DNA of 64,000 bases from Betaproteobacteria bacterium HGW-Betaproteobacteria-1 (GCA_002842435.1 PHCX01000004.1:1-64000), one strand, 5' to 3'. Positions 12,415 to 23,216 are shown, numbered from the stretch's first letter. A program made the numbers and translations. The notes: generated by a model from the sequence alone, not told the origin.

Positions 12415-13200
12415 CTAACTTGTTCCTGCTGCGCGTTGTGCAGTCTGGCGATTGATAATTTCACCCGCCAATGCCAGATAGGCCTGTGCGCCTTTTGATG
12501 TTCTATCGTGGAAAAGCACCGGCACCCCGTAACTGGGCGCTTCCGCCAGACGTATGTTGCGCGGAATCACGGTACGATAGACCTTGTCGCCGAAATGCTG
12601 CGCCAGCTCTCCCGATACCTGCTGCGCCAGCGTATTGCGGTTATCAAACATGGTGCGTAACAAACCTTCGATTTCCAGATCCGGATTCAGATGCAAACGC
12701 ACCTTCTTGATGGTATTCACCAAATCGGACAATCCTTCCAGCGCAAAATACTCGCATTGCATCGGAATCATGACGGCGTGCGCGGCTGTCAGTGCATTAA
12801 CCGTAATCAGGCTGAGGGCAGGGGGGCAATCGATCAGCACATAGTCGTAATCGCCTGCCACTTCCTTCAAGGCCACCTTCAACCGGGTTTCGCGTGCTAT
12901 CTCATTGACCAGCTCGACTTCAGCCCCCGCCAGATCACGATTGGCCGGCGCCACGTCGAACTTGCCCTTGACCGAAGGCTGAATGACTTCTTTCAGCGCA
13001 TTCTTGCCAATCAGCACGTGGTAAATGGTTTTCTTCATCGCCGACTTGTCGACTCCGCTGCCGGTGGTGGCATTGCCCTGAGGGTCCAGGTCGATCAAAA
13101 GTACCTTTCTCTTGGTGGCCGCCAGACTGGCCGCCAGATTGACACAGGTCGTGGTCTTGCCGACACCGCCTTTTTGATTACTGATTGCTAATATTTTCAT
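12415..13200 (-). CDS. parA: Chromosome partitioning ATPase ParA (Soj)
   Basis: The 261-residue MinD/ParA-type ATPase opens MKILAISNQKGGVGKTTTCVNLAA, giving a deviant Walker A motif with its two lysines; LLIDLDPQGNATT is Walker A' and YVLIDCPPALSL Walker B. It binds DNA non-specifically with ATP and segregates ParB-parS complexes. Length is that of chromosomal Soj, with no N-terminal DNA-binding extension. It lies 8 bp before parB and 3 bp after rsmG. Confidence 0.96.
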   Translation of the reverse strand: MKILAISNQKGGVGKTTTCVNLAASLAATKRKVLLIDLDPQGNATTGSGVDKSAMKKTIYHVLIGKNALKEVIQPSVKGKFDVAPANRDLAGAEVELVNEIARETRLKVALKEVAGDYDYVLIDCPPALSLITVNALTAAHAVMIPMQCEYFALEGLSDLVNTIKKVRLHLNPDLEIEGLLRTMFDNRNTLAQQVSGELAQHFGDKVYRTVIPRNIRLAEAPSYGVPVLFHDRTSKGAQAYLALAGEIINRQTAQRAAGTS

Positions 13201-13203
13201 GAC

Positions 13204-13866
13204 TCAGGCCACCTTGTTCGTCGTTGCTTCTGGATTGAATGGCAGGAAAACCAAATGACGCTGCGCCTCCAGGCCTGCCACATGCAAAGGCAGAATCCGT
13301 GAAGGCTGTATGCTGATCTGCGCCAGCTCATCGTGAGGATGCACCCCCTTCATCGCCAGCCACTGTCCGTCCGGCTTGCACAGATGTCGCGTGAGACTGG
13401 TGAACTGATCGAGGTCGGAGAAAGCACGCGAAATGATCACATCATAGAGTGCTGCCGGTTTGAACTGCTCGACGCGCCCACAAACGACTTCCAGGTTCTC
13501 AATACCCAGCTCCGCCTTCGCCTGCCGCATGAAGCTGGTTTTCTTGTGGCTCGAATCAAGCACCGTCACCTGCATCTGCGGCAAACAGAGCGCCAGCGGA
13601 ATGCCCGGCAGGCCGGCACCGCTACCGACATCCAGCAGCCGTTGCGCATGTACATGCGGCAACACCGCAAGACTGTCGAGCAGATGCAAGGTCACCATTT
13701 CCACCGGATCGCGAACAGCAGTCAGGTTGTGCACCTTGTTCCACTTGTGAATCAAGGCCAGATAATCCAGAAGCCTGGCCTGCGTTGCCTGCGGGATATT
13801 CAGGCCCATTTGTTGCAGACCGCCTGCCAGTTTGGCAGCCAGAATGGTTTTATCCAGTAGGCTCAT
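13204..13866 (-). CDS. rsmG: 16S rRNA (guanine527-N7)-methyltransferase
   Basis: The 220-residue SAM-dependent methyltransferase has the family segment [20 protein letters not shown] near residue 35, the SAM-binding loop [17 protein letters not shown] near 80, and the SRAF(S) motif near 150. Its start overlaps the mnmG stop by 4 bp (ATGA type), so translation is probably coupled. The order mnmG-rsmG-parA-parB is the classical origin-proximal cluster. Confidence 0.96.
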   Translation of the reverse strand: MSLLDKTILAAKLAGGLQQMGLNIPQATQARLLDYLALIHKWNKVHNLTAVRDPVEMVTLHLLDSLAVLPHVHAQRLLDVGSGAGLPGIPLALCLPQMQVTVLDSSHKKTSFMRQAKAELGIENLEVVCGRVEQFKPAALYDVIISRAFSDLDQFTSLTRHLCKPDGQWLAMKGVHPHDELAQISIQPSRILPLHVAGLEAQRHLVFLPFNPEATTNKVA

Positions 13867-15782
13867 GCGGCTTTTTCCGGAGAGTTGCCAGCCTTGCGGC
13901 AGCCCTTGCGCTTCAGGTAAACCAGCAGGAGTGAAATTGTCACAGGTGTGATACCGCTTATGCGGCCCGCCTGACCTATGGTCTCAGGCTTGTAAATATT
14001 CAATTTCTGCTGTGCTTCTATTGAAAGCCCTTGCACTTCGCGATAATCAAGGTCGGCAGGTAGACGAATCTCTTCACTGCCGCGTTGACGCCGGATTTCC
14101 TCGGCCTGACGATCGATATAACCCTGATACTTGGCGGCAATCTCCACTTGCTGACGCACCTGCTCATCAATCGGCTCGACCCTATCTTCCTGCGCCGCTA
14201 ACGGCAAACTGAGCAGGGACTCGTAACTGACATCCGGGCGGCGCAACAACTCGAACAAGGAATACTCGTGCTCGATCGGTTTGCCAAGCACGCGCATTGT
14301 ATCTTCCTGCGGCAGGGTAGCGGGCTGGACGAAAGTACGTCTGAGGCGCTCCTGCTCACGAGCGATCGCATCCTGTTTGCGCGCAAATGCCTCCCAGCGC
14401 ACATCATCAACCAGACCAATCTTGCGTCCGGCTTCGGTCAGGCGCATGTCGGCGTTGTCCTCACGCAACATCAGGCGATATTCAGCACGACTGGTGAACA
14501 TGCGGTAAGGCTCGGTCACGCCGGTCGTGATCAGATCATCGACCAGCACGCCAAGGTAGGCCTGGTCGCGGCTCGGGCACCAGGCTGGTGCATCAACGGC
14601 ATAAAGTGCGGCATTGGCTCCCGCCAGCAAGCCTTGGGCTCCCGCTTCTTCATACCCTGTCGTGCCGTTGATCTGGCCGGCAAAGAACAAGCCCTGTATC
14701 GCCTTGGTTTCCAGCGAGCTCTTTAGCGCACGCGGATCGTAATAATCGTATTCAATGGCATAACCCGGGCGCAGGATATGCGCATCCTCCAGGCCGCGAA
14801 TGGAGCGCACCAGTTGCAGTTGGATATCGAAAGGCAGGCTGGTCGAAATACCATTGGGATAAATCTCGTTGGTCGTCAGCCCTTCCGGCTCCAGGAAAAT
14901 CTGGTGGGATTCCTTGTCGGCAAAGCGATGGATCTTGTCTTCCACAGAAGGGCAGTAGCGCGGGCCGACACCCTCGATGACCCCGGTGTACATCGGCGAA
15001 CGGTCGAGGCCGCTGCGTATGATGTCATGCGTACGTTCATTGGTCTGCGTAATCCAGCAGGAAACCTGTACCGGATGTTGCGCCGCATTGCCAAGGAAAG
15101 AGAACACCGGCACCGGATCATCACCCGGCTGCTCCTGCATGACGGAATAGTCGATACTACGGCCGTCGATGCGCGGCGGCGTACCGGTTTTGAGACGGCC
15201 GGCCGGCAGACCGATCTCACGCAATCGGGCAGCCAGGGAAATGGAAGGCGGATCACCCGCGCGACCAGCCTGATAATTGCTAAGCCCGACGTGTACCAAG
15301 CCACCGAGGAAAGTTCCAGCAGTCAGCACTACCGACTTCGACTGGAATCGCAAGCCCAGTTGCGTCACCACACCTGCGGCACGGTCGCCCTCCAGAATGA
15401 TGTCATCCACCGCTTGCTGAAACAGCCAGAGATTAGGCTGATTCTCCAGACGATGACGAATGGCTGCCTTGTAGAGTATGCGGTCGGCCTGCGCACGCGT
15501 GGCGCGTACGGCCGGCCCCTTGCTGGAGTTGAGGATGCGGAACTGGATACCGCCTTCGTCGGTCGCTGCTGCCATCGCACCGCCCAGCGCATCGATCTCC
15601 TTGACCAGATGCCCCTTGCCTATGCCACCAATCGACGGATTACATGACATCTGACCCAAAGTCTCTATATTGTGCGTCAATAGCAAGGTCTTGCGACCCA
15701 TGCGGGCAGCCGCCAGTGCAGCCTCGGTGCCGGCATGGCCGCCACCCACCACAATGACATCAAAAATATCTGGAAATTGCAT
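13863..15782 (-). CDS. mnmG: tRNA uridine-5-carboxymethylaminomethyl modification enzyme MnmG
   Basis: The 639-residue FAD enzyme works with MnmE to install cmnm5 groups at the wobble uridine of tRNAs. It opens with the dinucleotide-binding motif [19 protein letters not shown]; the conserved [13 protein letters not shown] loop (near residue 46) and the [21 protein letters not shown] region (near 370) are present, with the C-terminal MnmE-interacting helical domain. Partner gene mnmE lies 1.5 kb away on the same strand, separated by the cytochrome pair. Confidence 0.97.
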   Translation of the reverse strand: MQFPDIFDVIVVGGGHAGTEAALAAARMGRKTLLLTHNIETLGQMSCNPSIGGIGKGHLVKEIDALGGAMAAATDEGGIQFRILNSSKGPAVRATRAQADRILYKAAIRHRLENQPNLWLFQQAVDDIILEGDRAAGVVTQLGLRFQSKSVVLTAGTFLGGLVHVGLSNYQAGRAGDPPSISLAARLREIGLPAGRLKTGTPPRIDGRSIDYSVMQEQPGDDPVPVFSFLGNAAQHPVQVSCWITQTNERTHDIIRSGLDRSPMYTGVIEGVGPRYCPSVEDKIHRFADKESHQIFLEPEGLTTNEIYPNGISTSLPFDIQLQLVRSIRGLEDAHILRPGYAIEYDYYDPRALKSSLETKAIQGLFFAGQINGTTGYEEAGAQGLLAGANAALYAVDAPAWCPSRDQAYLGVLVDDLITTGVTEPYRMFTSRAEYRLMLREDNADMRLTEAGRKIGLVDDVRWEAFARKQDAIAREQERLRRTFVQPATLPQEDTMRVLGKPIEHEYSLFELLRRPDVSYESLLSLPLAAQEDRVEPIDEQVRQQVEIAAKYQGYIDRQAEEIRRQRGSEEIRLPADLDYREVQGLSIEAQQKLNIYKPETIGQAGRISGITPVTISLLLVYLKRKGCRKAGNSPEKAA

Positions 15783-15942
15783 TTTCGGGGATTCTCACCT
15801 GCTCATCAAAAAATCCATCAACCCCCTTGCCAACAAAGGATCCTGACCTGATGAAATCTGACAGAACTAGAGACAATATTCCTGCTTTGATCTAGGTATG
15901 CATCTTACTGCAAACAGGGTGTGACGTCATGCATGATGCAAA

Positions 15943-15958
15943 TGTTTCACGTGAAACA
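15943..15958. promoter_or_regulatory. parS site 1
   Basis: TGTTTCACGTGAAACA is a perfect 16-bp match to the palindromic bacterial parS consensus, in the gap upstream of mnmG. It is about 7 kb from the oriC candidate and 2.5 kb from the parAB genes. Confidence 0.95.
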
Positions 15959-16119
15959 TGTTGAAAAACCTGGTTTTTTGCATTTTTCTTACAACTATAT
16001 TTAATATCAACCGCGTCCTTACACAATTTATTAACATAGTTGGCATATAATTCGCTTGACTCGAATCAAATCGAGGAAGAGCGGGTTTAACCAATTTTAA
16101 ATCACAAGGGAGCAATGTC

Positions 16120-16542
16120 ATGAAAGCAAGCAACATCCTGTTCGGTCTGCTAATCGCCTTTACCAGCGCCTCAGTCCACGCTGACGTAGGTACTGCACAA
16201 CAACTGGCGGACAAATACGAAGCCATCTCCAAGAACATCAACCCTGCATCGACAGGTCTTTCTGCCAACGACGGCAAGGCTTTCTTTAACCGCGAAATCA
16301 CTGTCAAGGGCAAACAGGTTGCCTGTGCGTCCTGCCACACAGCCAACCCTGCCGACACCGGCAAGCACATCGTGACCGGCAAGCCGATTCGCCCACTGGC
16401 ACCTTCGGCCAACCCGAACCGCTTTGCCGACATCGAGAAAGTGGAAAAAGAATTCGCTGCCCACTGCCATGACGTCATCGGCAGAGACTGCTCGGCGCAG
16501 GAAAAAGGCAACTTCATTTCCTACCTGCTGAGCGTCAACTAA
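16120..16542 (+). CDS. Cytochrome c''-like monoheme protein (SHP / DUF1924 family)
   Basis: The 140-residue protein has a signal peptide (MKASNILFGLLIAFTSASVHA, cleavage before DVG) and one heme site CASCH. Counting from the predicted mature N-terminus gives heme Cys48/Cys51, proximal His52, a second His at 94 followed by Cys95 and Cys103. In Methylophilus methylotrophus cytochrome c'' the distal His leaves the heme on reduction and a nearby disulfide lies at the same spacing, so this looks like an ortholog. The C-terminal SAQEKGNFISYLLS motif is that of the SHP family. A TATAAT lies about 70 bp upstream of the start without a good -35. The membrane cytochrome b follows 13 bp later and is a likely redox partner. 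Confidence 0.88.
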   Translation: MKASNILFGLLIAFTSASVHADVGTAQQLADKYEAISKNINPASTGLSANDGKAFFNREITVKGKQVACASCHTANPADTGKHIVTGKPIRPLAPSANPNRFADIEKVEKEFAAHCHDVIGRDCSAQEKGNFISYLLSVN

Positions 16543-16555
16543 AGACCAGGACCAG

Positions 16556-17173
16556 ATGACCGAAGACCGAGCCAAAGAGGCTGCATTAAACTGCCTGAAG
16601 GATGAGCCTCCACAAAAGTACGTTTGGGATGCTTTTGTAAGGATTTTCCACTGGTCTTTGGTCGTCGCTTTTTCTGTCGCGTTCTATTATCGCGAATCCG
16701 AATGGGACCGACTGATACATGTGTACGCAGGCTACACCGTTGCCGGGCTGATAGCCGCGCGCATCGTCTGGGGTTTCATGAAAACCGGTTATGCCAGTTT
16801 TCGTGCCTTTCCACTAAATCCGCTACTCGCCATCCGCTATCTCTGGCTCACTGCGCAGGGGCGTAGCCGACGCTATATCGGCCACAATCCCGCAGGTTCG
16901 GTAGTGATCTACACCATGCTGTTTTGCGGCATCACCACAGTAGTTTCAGGCTTTTTGGTCTACAACGATGGCTGGCTGATTGACGACCCGGGCTACATCA
17001 AGTCACTGCATTACTATGCATCCTGGTTGTGGCTGTTTCTGGTGGTCATGCATATCATCGCCGTTATTACGGAAAGCATATTGCACAAGGACAACCTGAT
17101 CAGGGCCATGATCACCGGCTGCAAACGCAGTTCCACCCGATTGGAAAAGAGCTACTGGAAAAGAGAGGTTTAG
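16556..17173 (+). CDS. Cytochrome b561-type membrane protein
   Basis: The 205-residue protein has four predicted membrane helices and matches the b561 / Ni-Fe-hydrogenase cytochrome b family: WDAFVRIFHWSLVVAF (His in helix 1), LIHVYAGYTVAGLIAARIVWGF (His before helix 2), and SLHYYASWLWLFLVVMHIIAVI with two spaced His for heme. It should carry electrons between the quinol pool and the cotranscribed cytochrome c''. A conserved GHNPAGS loop sits near residue 104. A terminator follows, so the two genes form a complete unit. Confidence 0.87.
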   Translation: MTEDRAKEAALNCLKDEPPQKYVWDAFVRIFHWSLVVAFSVAFYYRESEWDRLIHVYAGYTVAGLIAARIVWGFMKTGYASFRAFPLNPLLAIRYLWLTAQGRSRRYIGHNPAGSVVIYTMLFCGITTVVSGFLVYNDGWLIDDPGYIKSLHYYASWLWLFLVVMHIIAVITESILHKDNLIRAMITGCKRSSTRLEKSYWKREV

Positions 17174-17186
17174 TTGCCACGAAACA

Positions 17187-17202
17187 TGTTTCACGTGGAA
17201 CA
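17187..17202. promoter_or_regulatory. parS site 2
   Basis: TGTTTCACGTGGAACA differs by one base from a perfect palindrome and equals the well-known TGTTCCACGTGAAACA variant on the other strand. It lies 13 bp after the cytochrome b stop, between that gene and its terminator. Confidence 0.93.
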
Positions 17203-17214
17203 TGTTAAGAAATT

Positions 17215-17244
17215 AAAGCACTTCAGTTTCTGAGGTGCTTTTTT
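17215..17244 (+). terminator. Terminator of the cytochrome c''/b unit
   Basis: AAAGCACTTCAG-TTT-CTGAGGTGCTTT with one G:U pair, followed by TTT. The flanking A and T runs let it also work weakly on the minus strand for mnmE, whose stop codon it touches. Confidence 0.85.
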
Positions 17245-18601
17245 ATTTGCCTATACAGAATTTTGAAAAGATTTCCCCGAGCAGGTCATCCGGTGTAAAT
17301 TCACCTGTAATCTGACTCAACTCCTCCTGCGCCAGTCGCAACTCCTCGGCCACCAACTCGGCCTGACCCAACCTTTGTATCGCCAGCGACAGGTGTTCCT
17401 CAACCACAGCCAACGCCTGCAAATGTCGTGTACGCGCCATGAATACGCCTTCACCGCTAGGCTGCCATCCTGCCAATGCCAGCAGATGATCGCGCAACAA
17501 GGACAAACCTTGTCCATGCTTGGCAGAAAGATGAATGTGCGTTTCGCCGTCCAACACTTCCTTTTTCGGACTCTCCGCACTCAGATCAATCTTGTTGTGA
17601 ATCCAGATTTTTGGCAAAAACGCCGGCAAACGCTCCAGAATCGATTTTTCCGTCTGGCCAATACCATGAGTCGCGTCGATCAATAATAATGCGACATCGG
17701 CGTTTTCTAGAGCTCGCCATGTTCGGGCGATACCGTGCTTTTCGACTTCGTCAGCTGTTTCGCGCAATCCAGCCGTGTCGATGATGTGCAAAGGCACACC
17801 GTTAATCTGTATCGTGCTGCGAATCACATCCCGGGTCGTACCGGCGATCGAAGTCACGATCGCCACATCTTCACCGGCCAGCTGATTCATCAAACTTGAT
17901 TTACCGACATTGGGCTGGCCGATCAGTACGACTTGTATGCCCTCACGCAACAGGTTGCCCTGTTTCGCACTTTGAAACACGGCACTCAACTCCTGCTGGA
18001 TGACGGCAAGCTTCTCGGCGACACGGCCCTGCGTGATGAAATCGATCTCTTCCTCGGGGAAATCCAGACAGGCTTCAACATACATGCGCAGCTCTATCAT
18101 TCTGCCAAGCAAAGACTGTATATAAGCCGAAAACTCGCCGGACAGCGAACGCACAGCACTTCTGGCGGCCGCTTCGGTTGAAGCATTGATCACATCAATA
18201 ACGGCCTCGGCCTGCGCCAGGTCGAGCTTGTCATTCAGGTAAGCACGCTTTGTAAATTCTCCTGGTAGCGCCTGACGAGCTCCCAGCGCCAAACAACGCT
18301 TGAGCAATAGTTGCATGAGCGCCGGACCACCATGTGCCTGTAATTCCAAAACATCTTCACCGGTATAGGAGTAGGGTGCAGCATAATAGATGGCAATGCC
18401 GCGATCGATCAGACTGCCGTCCGCATCCCTGAAATCCAGATAAGCGGCGTAACGCGGGGCAGGGCAGTGACCGAGTACGCCTTCTGCGATACGTCGGCAG
18501 GCCGGACCGGAAACCCGCACAATGCCAATACCACCAGAACCGGGTGCGGTCGCGATTGCTGCGATGGTTTCTGTTGCCTCAGCGTTCATGAGTGAGTCCA
18601 T
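17243..18601 (-). CDS. mnmE: tRNA modification GTPase MnmE
   Basis: The 452-residue GTPase is the partner of MnmG in wobble-uridine modification. Seen: the N-terminal folate-binding domain ([20 protein letters not shown]), the inserted G domain with [16 protein letters not shown] near residue 225, [12 protein letters not shown] and NKID, and the invariant C-terminal FCIGK whose Cys is needed for activity. A second Met four codons in (18589) is an equally possible start; neither has a strong ribosome site. Confidence 0.96.
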   Translation of the reverse strand: MDSLMNAEATETIAAIATAPGSGGIGIVRVSGPACRRIAEGVLGHCPAPRYAAYLDFRDADGSLIDRGIAIYYAAPYSYTGEDVLELQAHGGPALMQLLLKRCLALGARQALPGEFTKRAYLNDKLDLAQAEAVIDVINASTEAAARSAVRSLSGEFSAYIQSLLGRMIELRMYVEACLDFPEEEIDFITQGRVAEKLAVIQQELSAVFQSAKQGNLLREGIQVVLIGQPNVGKSSLMNQLAGEDVAIVTSIAGTTRDVIRSTIQINGVPLHIIDTAGLRETADEVEKHGIARTWRALENADVALLLIDATHGIGQTEKSILERLPAFLPKIWIHNKIDLSAESPKKEVLDGETHIHLSAKHGQGLSLLRDHLLALAGWQPSGEGVFMARTRHLQALAVVEEHLSLAIQRLGQAELVAEELRLAQEELSQITGEFTPDDLLGEIFSKFCIGK

Positions 18602-18650
18602 GCGAGCCCGGAGGAAATGGCACCGGTAACTTGGTACCGGTGCAGAATAA

Positions 18651-20297
18651 CTAGCGCTTGCCCAGCTTCTTCTTGGCAGCCGTCGCGCGTTCGGTCGCGC
18701 GATTGATATGCCATTGCTGTGCGATCGACAGAATGTTGTTAACCAGCCAGTACAGCACCAGACCAGCCGGGAAGAAGAAGAAGAACACGCTGAAGACGAT
18801 TGGCATGATCATCATGACCTTGGCCTGAATCGGGTCGGTCGGTGTCGGGTTCAACCGGGTCTGAACGATCATGGTCAAACCCATCAGGATGGGCAATACA
18901 TAATAGGGATCAATTGCGGATAAATCCTGAATCCACAGCACGAATGGGGCATGTCGCATTTCCACACTACCAAGCAGTACCCAGTAAAGCGCGATAAACA
19001 CCGGGATCTGAATCAGTATCGGCAGGCAGCCGCCAAGCGGATTGATCTTCTCTGTCTTGTACAGCTCCATCATGGCCTGCTGCATCTTCTGGCGGTCGTC
19101 GCCAAATTTTTCCTTCATGCTCTGCAGGCGCGGGGTCAATTCACGCAAATGCGCCATGGAACGATAGCTGGCAGCAGAAAGCGGATAGAAAGCCAATTTG
19201 ATCAGAACCGTCAACAGAATGATGGAAACACCCCAGTTATTAACCAGTTTCTGAATGGCTGAAAGCACCCAGAACAGAGGCGCAGCAATAATCGTCAGCC
19301 AACCGTAATCAACAGCATATTCCAGGCCCGGGGCCACGGATTTCAATTGCGACTGGGTTTGTGGGCCCGCATACAACCTGGCTGGCACCTCCACCTTGGC
19401 TCCCGGGGCTACCTGTCCAAGCGGACTGACACTGCCGATGGAATAAATGTCGCCGGCCAGTTGCTTGGTGTAGAACTCGCGGACAATATCTTCCTGCGGA
19501 ATCCATGCACCGAGGAAATAATGCTGTACCAGACCAATCCAGCCATCACGGCCGTTCTTGGAAAGATTATTCTTGGCCATATCCGAAAAACTGATCTTCT
19601 TGAATTTGTCAGCATCGGTAAAATAAGCGCCGCCGGTGAAGGTTGGCATCATGAATGAACCCTGATTGGACTGGCTGTCGTGCAGGATTTGATAATAAAC
19701 AGATGGCGTAATGACGCTATCAGTGTTGTTGATAATTTCGTAACGTACGCCGATTGCGTAGCTATCGCGCTGAAAGCTATAAATTTTGTCGACCTGCAGA
19801 CCGGCATCATTGGTCCAGCTCAAGCGTACCTCTAGCTGGTCACTGCCTGCAGCCATCTTGTAACTGTCTGCGCTGCTGCTGAATATACTACGGTGATTAG
19901 GTAAACCATTGCCGATCAGGCCGGTTTGTGCGACATAAAGCAATGGTGCGGCCTGGTCATCCAGCAGCACATAGTCGCTTTCCTTGTCGTCTGCACGATG
20001 CTGCAGCAAAGCCAATTTACGCAGGTCACCACCAACCGTGTCAATCTCACCACGATAGAGATCAGTCTCTATGCTGATACGTTGTCCATTTTCCAGCTTG
20101 AAACCTGTAGTTTGCGGCATGTCAGGCTGGCTTGCTACCACGGGAACATCCGATTTTACGGCTTCTGGAATGCTGGCATCCACCGGTTTGGCGCTCTGTG
20201 CAACCGTTTCAGGTGCATTATGCTGCTGCCAGGCATCCCATAGCATCAGCAGGGAAAATGAAAAAATAACGAATAGAATCAGCCGCTTGGTATCCAT
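18651..20297 (-). CDS. yidC: Membrane protein insertase YidC
   Basis: The 548-residue inner-membrane insertase has an N-terminal membrane helix ([19 protein letters not shown]), a large periplasmic P1 domain (about residues 30-330) and the five-helix core, including [30 protein letters not shown] and the [20 protein letters not shown] segment; the Arg of the hydrophilic groove falls in the first of these. A basic C-terminal tail ([10 protein letters not shown]) is typical. It sits in the conserved rpmH-rnpA-yidD-yidC-mnmE order. Confidence 0.97.
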   Translation of the reverse strand: MDTKRLILFVIFSFSLLMLWDAWQQHNAPETVAQSAKPVDASIPEAVKSDVPVVASQPDMPQTTGFKLENGQRISIETDLYRGEIDTVGGDLRKLALLQHRADDKESDYVLLDDQAAPLLYVAQTGLIGNGLPNHRSIFSSSADSYKMAAGSDQLEVRLSWTNDAGLQVDKIYSFQRDSYAIGVRYEIINNTDSVITPSVYYQILHDSQSNQGSFMMPTFTGGAYFTDADKFKKISFSDMAKNNLSKNGRDGWIGLVQHYFLGAWIPQEDIVREFYTKQLAGDIYSIGSVSPLGQVAPGAKVEVPARLYAGPQTQSQLKSVAPGLEYAVDYGWLTIIAAPLFWVLSAIQKLVNNWGVSIILLTVLIKLAFYPLSAASYRSMAHLRELTPRLQSMKEKFGDDRQKMQQAMMELYKTEKINPLGGCLPILIQIPVFIALYWVLLGSVEMRHAPFVLWIQDLSAIDPYYVLPILMGLTMIVQTRLNPTPTDPIQAKVMMIMPIVFSVFFFFFPAGLVLYWLVNNILSIAQQWHINRATERATAAKKKLGKR

Positions 20298-20371
20298 TGA
20301 ATTGTCTATCTACTTTATTAATTGATTAACATTTAAGTTATCGGGTTGCACTTGAAGATCACGTACGGAAA

Positions 20372-20608
20372 TCATGGCACCGGGTCATGACCACCTGCAT
20401 GCCATGGATGACAACGTGATAAACGACGTATGGTATATGCTAAACCCTTGATTGCGCCATATTTATTGATGGCATCTATAGCATACTGGGAGCAGGTCGG
20501 ACTAAAACGGCATTGCTGGCCGAAATACGGACTCAATGCAATCTGATACAACCTGATCAAAGCCACCAGCAAGCGCCTGAAGAGGCCGGTAATCGACAGT
20601 TTAGACAT
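20372..20608 (-). CDS. yidD: Membrane protein insertion efficiency factor YidD
   Basis: The 78-residue protein has an N-terminal amphipathic helix and the cysteine-containing signature YFGQQCRFSPTCSQYAIDAI, then LSRCHPWHAGGHDPVP. It assists YidC-dependent insertion. I chose the ATG at 20608 (MSKLSI), which overlaps the rnpA stop by 8 bp; a longer version starting at 20629 overlaps rnpA more and adds residues not typical of the family. Confidence 0.93.
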   Translation of the reverse strand: MSKLSITGLFRRLLVALIRLYQIALSPYFGQQCRFSPTCSQYAIDAINKYGAIKGLAYTIRRLSRCHPWHAGGHDPVP

Positions 20609-21005
20609 GATGTGACTCACTCTGTGCAACAGCGGCGTCCTTGGCTGCTGCCCGCTTCAATCGAAACAACAGTTCCGTGAACTCCTGTTCCAGTTGAGTA
20701 AAATCCTGATGATTGAATGGCTTCATAACCCGGATCACCAGGTCGAGGGCTGCTATCTGCATCTGCTGTTTCCTGAAAAGTTCGCGCAGGACACGACGCA
20801 TATAATTACGGTCTACCGACCGTTTTGCCACCTTTTTGGCTACCACCATGCCCAGCCTGGCACGACCTGACTGACTGGCCTGGTAATGAATGGCAAGAAA
20901 CTGACCAGAAATCCGTTTGCGGAAACTAAAAACGGATGAAAAATCATCCGTTTTTATAATTCTGGCTTGGCGAGGAAAACTCTGGTTTTGCAAACCGAGG
21001 ATCAA
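20601..21005 (-). CDS. rnpA: Ribonuclease P protein component
   Basis: The 134-residue basic protein binds RNase P RNA and helps cleave pre-tRNA leaders. The signature region KRSVDRNYMRRVLRELFR (near residue 60) corresponds to the RNR motif, preceded by RARLGMVVAKKVAK. It is 37 bp downstream of rpmH and overlaps yidD. The RNA subunit gene is not in the window. Confidence 0.95.
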   Translation of the reverse strand: MILGLQNQSFPRQARIIKTDDFSSVFSFRKRISGQFLAIHYQASQSGRARLGMVVAKKVAKRSVDRNYMRRVLRELFRKQQMQIAALDLVIRVMKPFNHQDFTQLEQEFTELLFRLKRAAAKDAAVAQSESHHV

Positions 21006-21042
21006 CGCCTGTCTATCTGAATCAAGGCTGTTCGGGAACAGA

Positions 21043-21177
21043 CTAGACAGCTAGACGTGCACGGCCCTTGGCGCGACGTGAAGCAATCACAGCGCGACCA
21101 CCACGGGTCTTCATGCGCACCAGAAAACCGTGTGTACGTGCACGGCGAACTTTGGATGGTTGGTAGGTACGTTTCAT
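21043..21177 (-). CDS. rpmH: 50S ribosomal protein L34
   Basis: Reading the minus strand from the ATG at 21177 gives a 44-residue protein starting [18 protein letters not shown] and ending in RARLAV, with the canonical [23 protein letters not shown] core. It is fully typical of L34 and heads the rpmH-rnpA-yidD-yidC-mnmE group, transcribed away from dnaA. The 350-bp gap to dnaA holds promoters for both directions and a DnaA box. Confidence 0.97.
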   Translation of the reverse strand: MKRTYQPSKVRRARTHGFLVRMKTRGGRAVIASRRAKGRARLAV

Positions 21178-21283
21178 TACAAATCTCCGGTAACTTCACT
21201 ATATTTCAAGTAAGACCGCGATTTAACACGATTTCGCCTTGTTTTGTCAATGTTTATTTAGTTTGTGAATTAAGCAAAAACGC

Positions 21284-21292
21284 TGTGGATAA
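21284..21292 (-). promoter_or_regulatory. DnaA box in the rpmH-dnaA gap
   Basis: TGTGGATAA is the exact complement of the consensus TTATCCACA. The rest of the 21178-21526 gap is AT-rich and shows no gene; a single box here suits autoregulation of dnaA or an accessory origin element. Confidence 0.75.
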
Positions 21293-21526
21293 GTTCGAAT
21301 AATAGGGCTAAAATTAATCCCACTTTAGAGCTAACCTGACTTCATTCAGCTGCTACATTATTGCAGACTATTTCATCACCTTGTCCTGCTTGTCATGGTA
21401 CAAGGCCGAAAACAAAGGTCAGTACAACAAGACCTGAATCTCAAGGTTAGCCACAATACCCGGACACCTTAAAAGAACATACCGGGCTAACCATTCTTAA
21501 ATACTAATAGAGGTATCGGGCAACCG

Positions 21527-22957
21527 ATGGATAACTTTTGGTCGATTTGTCTGGGGCGTTTTCAGCAAGAGCTATCCGCACAGCAATTCAACACATGGAT
21601 CAAACCACTGGAATTCGAGTCGCATAACGGCTCCTGGCGCCTGCTCGCGCCCAATCGCTTCGTGCAACAATGGGTCAAGGATCGCTTTCTTGATCGCATC
21701 CGCCTGATTGCAGAAGAGGTTGTTGCCCAGCCGGTCGAAATCGAACTGACAGTCGCTACGAAAAAGGCAAAATCCCACAATGGCGTAGAGTCAGACGCCA
21801 TCAGTAAACACTTGGCAGAACAACAAGCTGACAACAAAATTCAAGTAGCGCTTCATTCCCCAACCAAAACTGACAATATACCGGCCGCCGGCAAAACCGC
21901 CGCCAAACCAGCCAAGAAAACCAAAACCAGCAGCGAGCTCTGTGGACTCAACCCCAGTTTCAATTTTGACAATTTCGTCACCGGCAAAGCCAATCAATTG
22001 GCACGAGCTGCCGCTATCCAGGTGGCCGAGAATCCCGGTACCGCCTATAACCCACTGTTCATCTATGGCGGCGTCGGTCTCGGCAAGACCCATTTACTGC
22101 AAGCCATAGGCAATCACCTCAAGCAACTGAACCCTGATGCCAAGGTCCGCTATCTACATGCCGAACGCTATGTATCGGATGTAGTAAAAGCCTATGAACA
22201 CAAGGCATTTGACGAATTCAAGCGCCAGTACCATTCACTGGATCTGCTGCTGATTGACGATATCCAGTTCTTCGCCAAGAAGAGCCGCACCCAGGAAGAG
22301 TTCTTCTATGCGTTCAACTCCCTGATAGAAGCCAAGAAACAGATCATCATCACCTGCGATACCTATCCCAAAGAGATCGCCGATGTCGATGAACGCCTGC
22401 GTACACGTTTCAGCTGGGGTTTGACAGTCGCGGTAGAACCACCGGAACTGGAGATGCGTGTCGCCATTCTGCTGAAAAAAGCCGAAGCTGCGCGCTTTGT
22501 CCTGCATGAAGATGTCGCCTTCTTTGTCGCCAAACAGGTTCGCTCCAGCGTCCGTGAACTGGAAGGCGCACTTAATCGTATCGTCGCCATGGCCAAGTTC
22601 ACCGGACACGAGATCGATGTGCATCTGGCCAAGGAAGCCCTGAAAGACCTGATTGCCGTGCGCGGCCGCCAAGTCACCATGGAAAACATCCAGAAGACGG
22701 TTGCTGATTACTACAAGATCAAGGTTGCCGAGATGTATAGCAAGAAACGCTCACGGAATTTTGCACGTCCCCGGCAGATTGCCATGGCATTGGCGCGTGA
22801 ACTGACCAATCACAGTTTCCCGGAAATCGGTGAAGCATTTGGTAGCCGCCATCATACAACCGTGATGCATGCCTGTGACGAAGTAGAGCAACTACGCAAG
22901 AACGACCCTAATGTCTCGCGTGATATTGCTTTTCTGGTGCAAGTGATAAGAGGATAA
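21527..22957 (+). CDS. dnaA: Chromosomal replication initiator DnaA
   Basis: The 476-residue initiator has domain I (residues 1-85, starting MDNFWSICLGRFQQELSAQQFNTWIKPLE), a variable Lys/Ala-rich linker (about 85-140), the AAA+ domain with Walker A GGVGLGKTHLLQAIGNH and Walker B LLLIDDIQFF, and domain IV with the DnaA-box binding signature SFPEIGEAFGSRHHTTVMHACDEV. Length is typical of betaproteobacteria. Boxes lie on both sides of the gene. Confidence 0.97.
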   Translation: MDNFWSICLGRFQQELSAQQFNTWIKPLEFESHNGSWRLLAPNRFVQQWVKDRFLDRIRLIAEEVVAQPVEIELTVATKKAKSHNGVESDAISKHLAEQQADNKIQVALHSPTKTDNIPAAGKTAAKPAKKTKTSSELCGLNPSFNFDNFVTGKANQLARAAAIQVAENPGTAYNPLFIYGGVGLGKTHLLQAIGNHLKQLNPDAKVRYLHAERYVSDVVKAYEHKAFDEFKRQYHSLDLLLIDDIQFFAKKSRTQEEFFYAFNSLIEAKKQIIITCDTYPKEIADVDERLRTRFSWGLTVAVEPPELEMRVAILLKKAEAARFVLHEDVAFFVAKQVRSSVRELEGALNRIVAMAKFTGHEIDVHLAKEALKDLIAVRGRQVTMENIQKTVADYYKIKVAEMYSKKRSRNFARPRQIAMALARELTNHSFPEIGEAFGSRHHTTVMHACDEVEQLRKNDPNVSRDIAFLVQVIRG

Positions 22958-23216
22958 AAATAGACAGTAAAGACGTGGATAGCCTGTGTATAAAAATGCG
23001 GTTTATGCGCATTTAATGACTTGGCTTAAAATAACCAACAATTCATCCACAGTAGTATCAAGTGTTTTGCAACGGGTAAATTGATTTCAATTTGATGATT
23101 TCATAAAGAAATTGGATTTATCCACAAGTTTTCTGTGCATTACTATATGTTATTAGTTTTATATATTACTTATTCTATTTATTAAGTAGCCATTTAAACA
23201 GACAGGTTTTAGAACA
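22958..23216. other. Candidate replication origin (oriC) between dnaA and dnaN
   Basis: This 259-bp AT-rich gap holds a perfect DnaA box TTATCCACA (23118-23126), near matches TCATCCACA (23043-23051) and TGTGTATAA (22985-22993), and a weaker CGTGGATAG (22974-22982). Three parS sites, parAB, dnaA, dnaN, gyrB and rpmH lie around it. Promoter of dnaN must also lie here. A strand-skew plot of the whole replicon would settle it. Confidence 0.75.
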
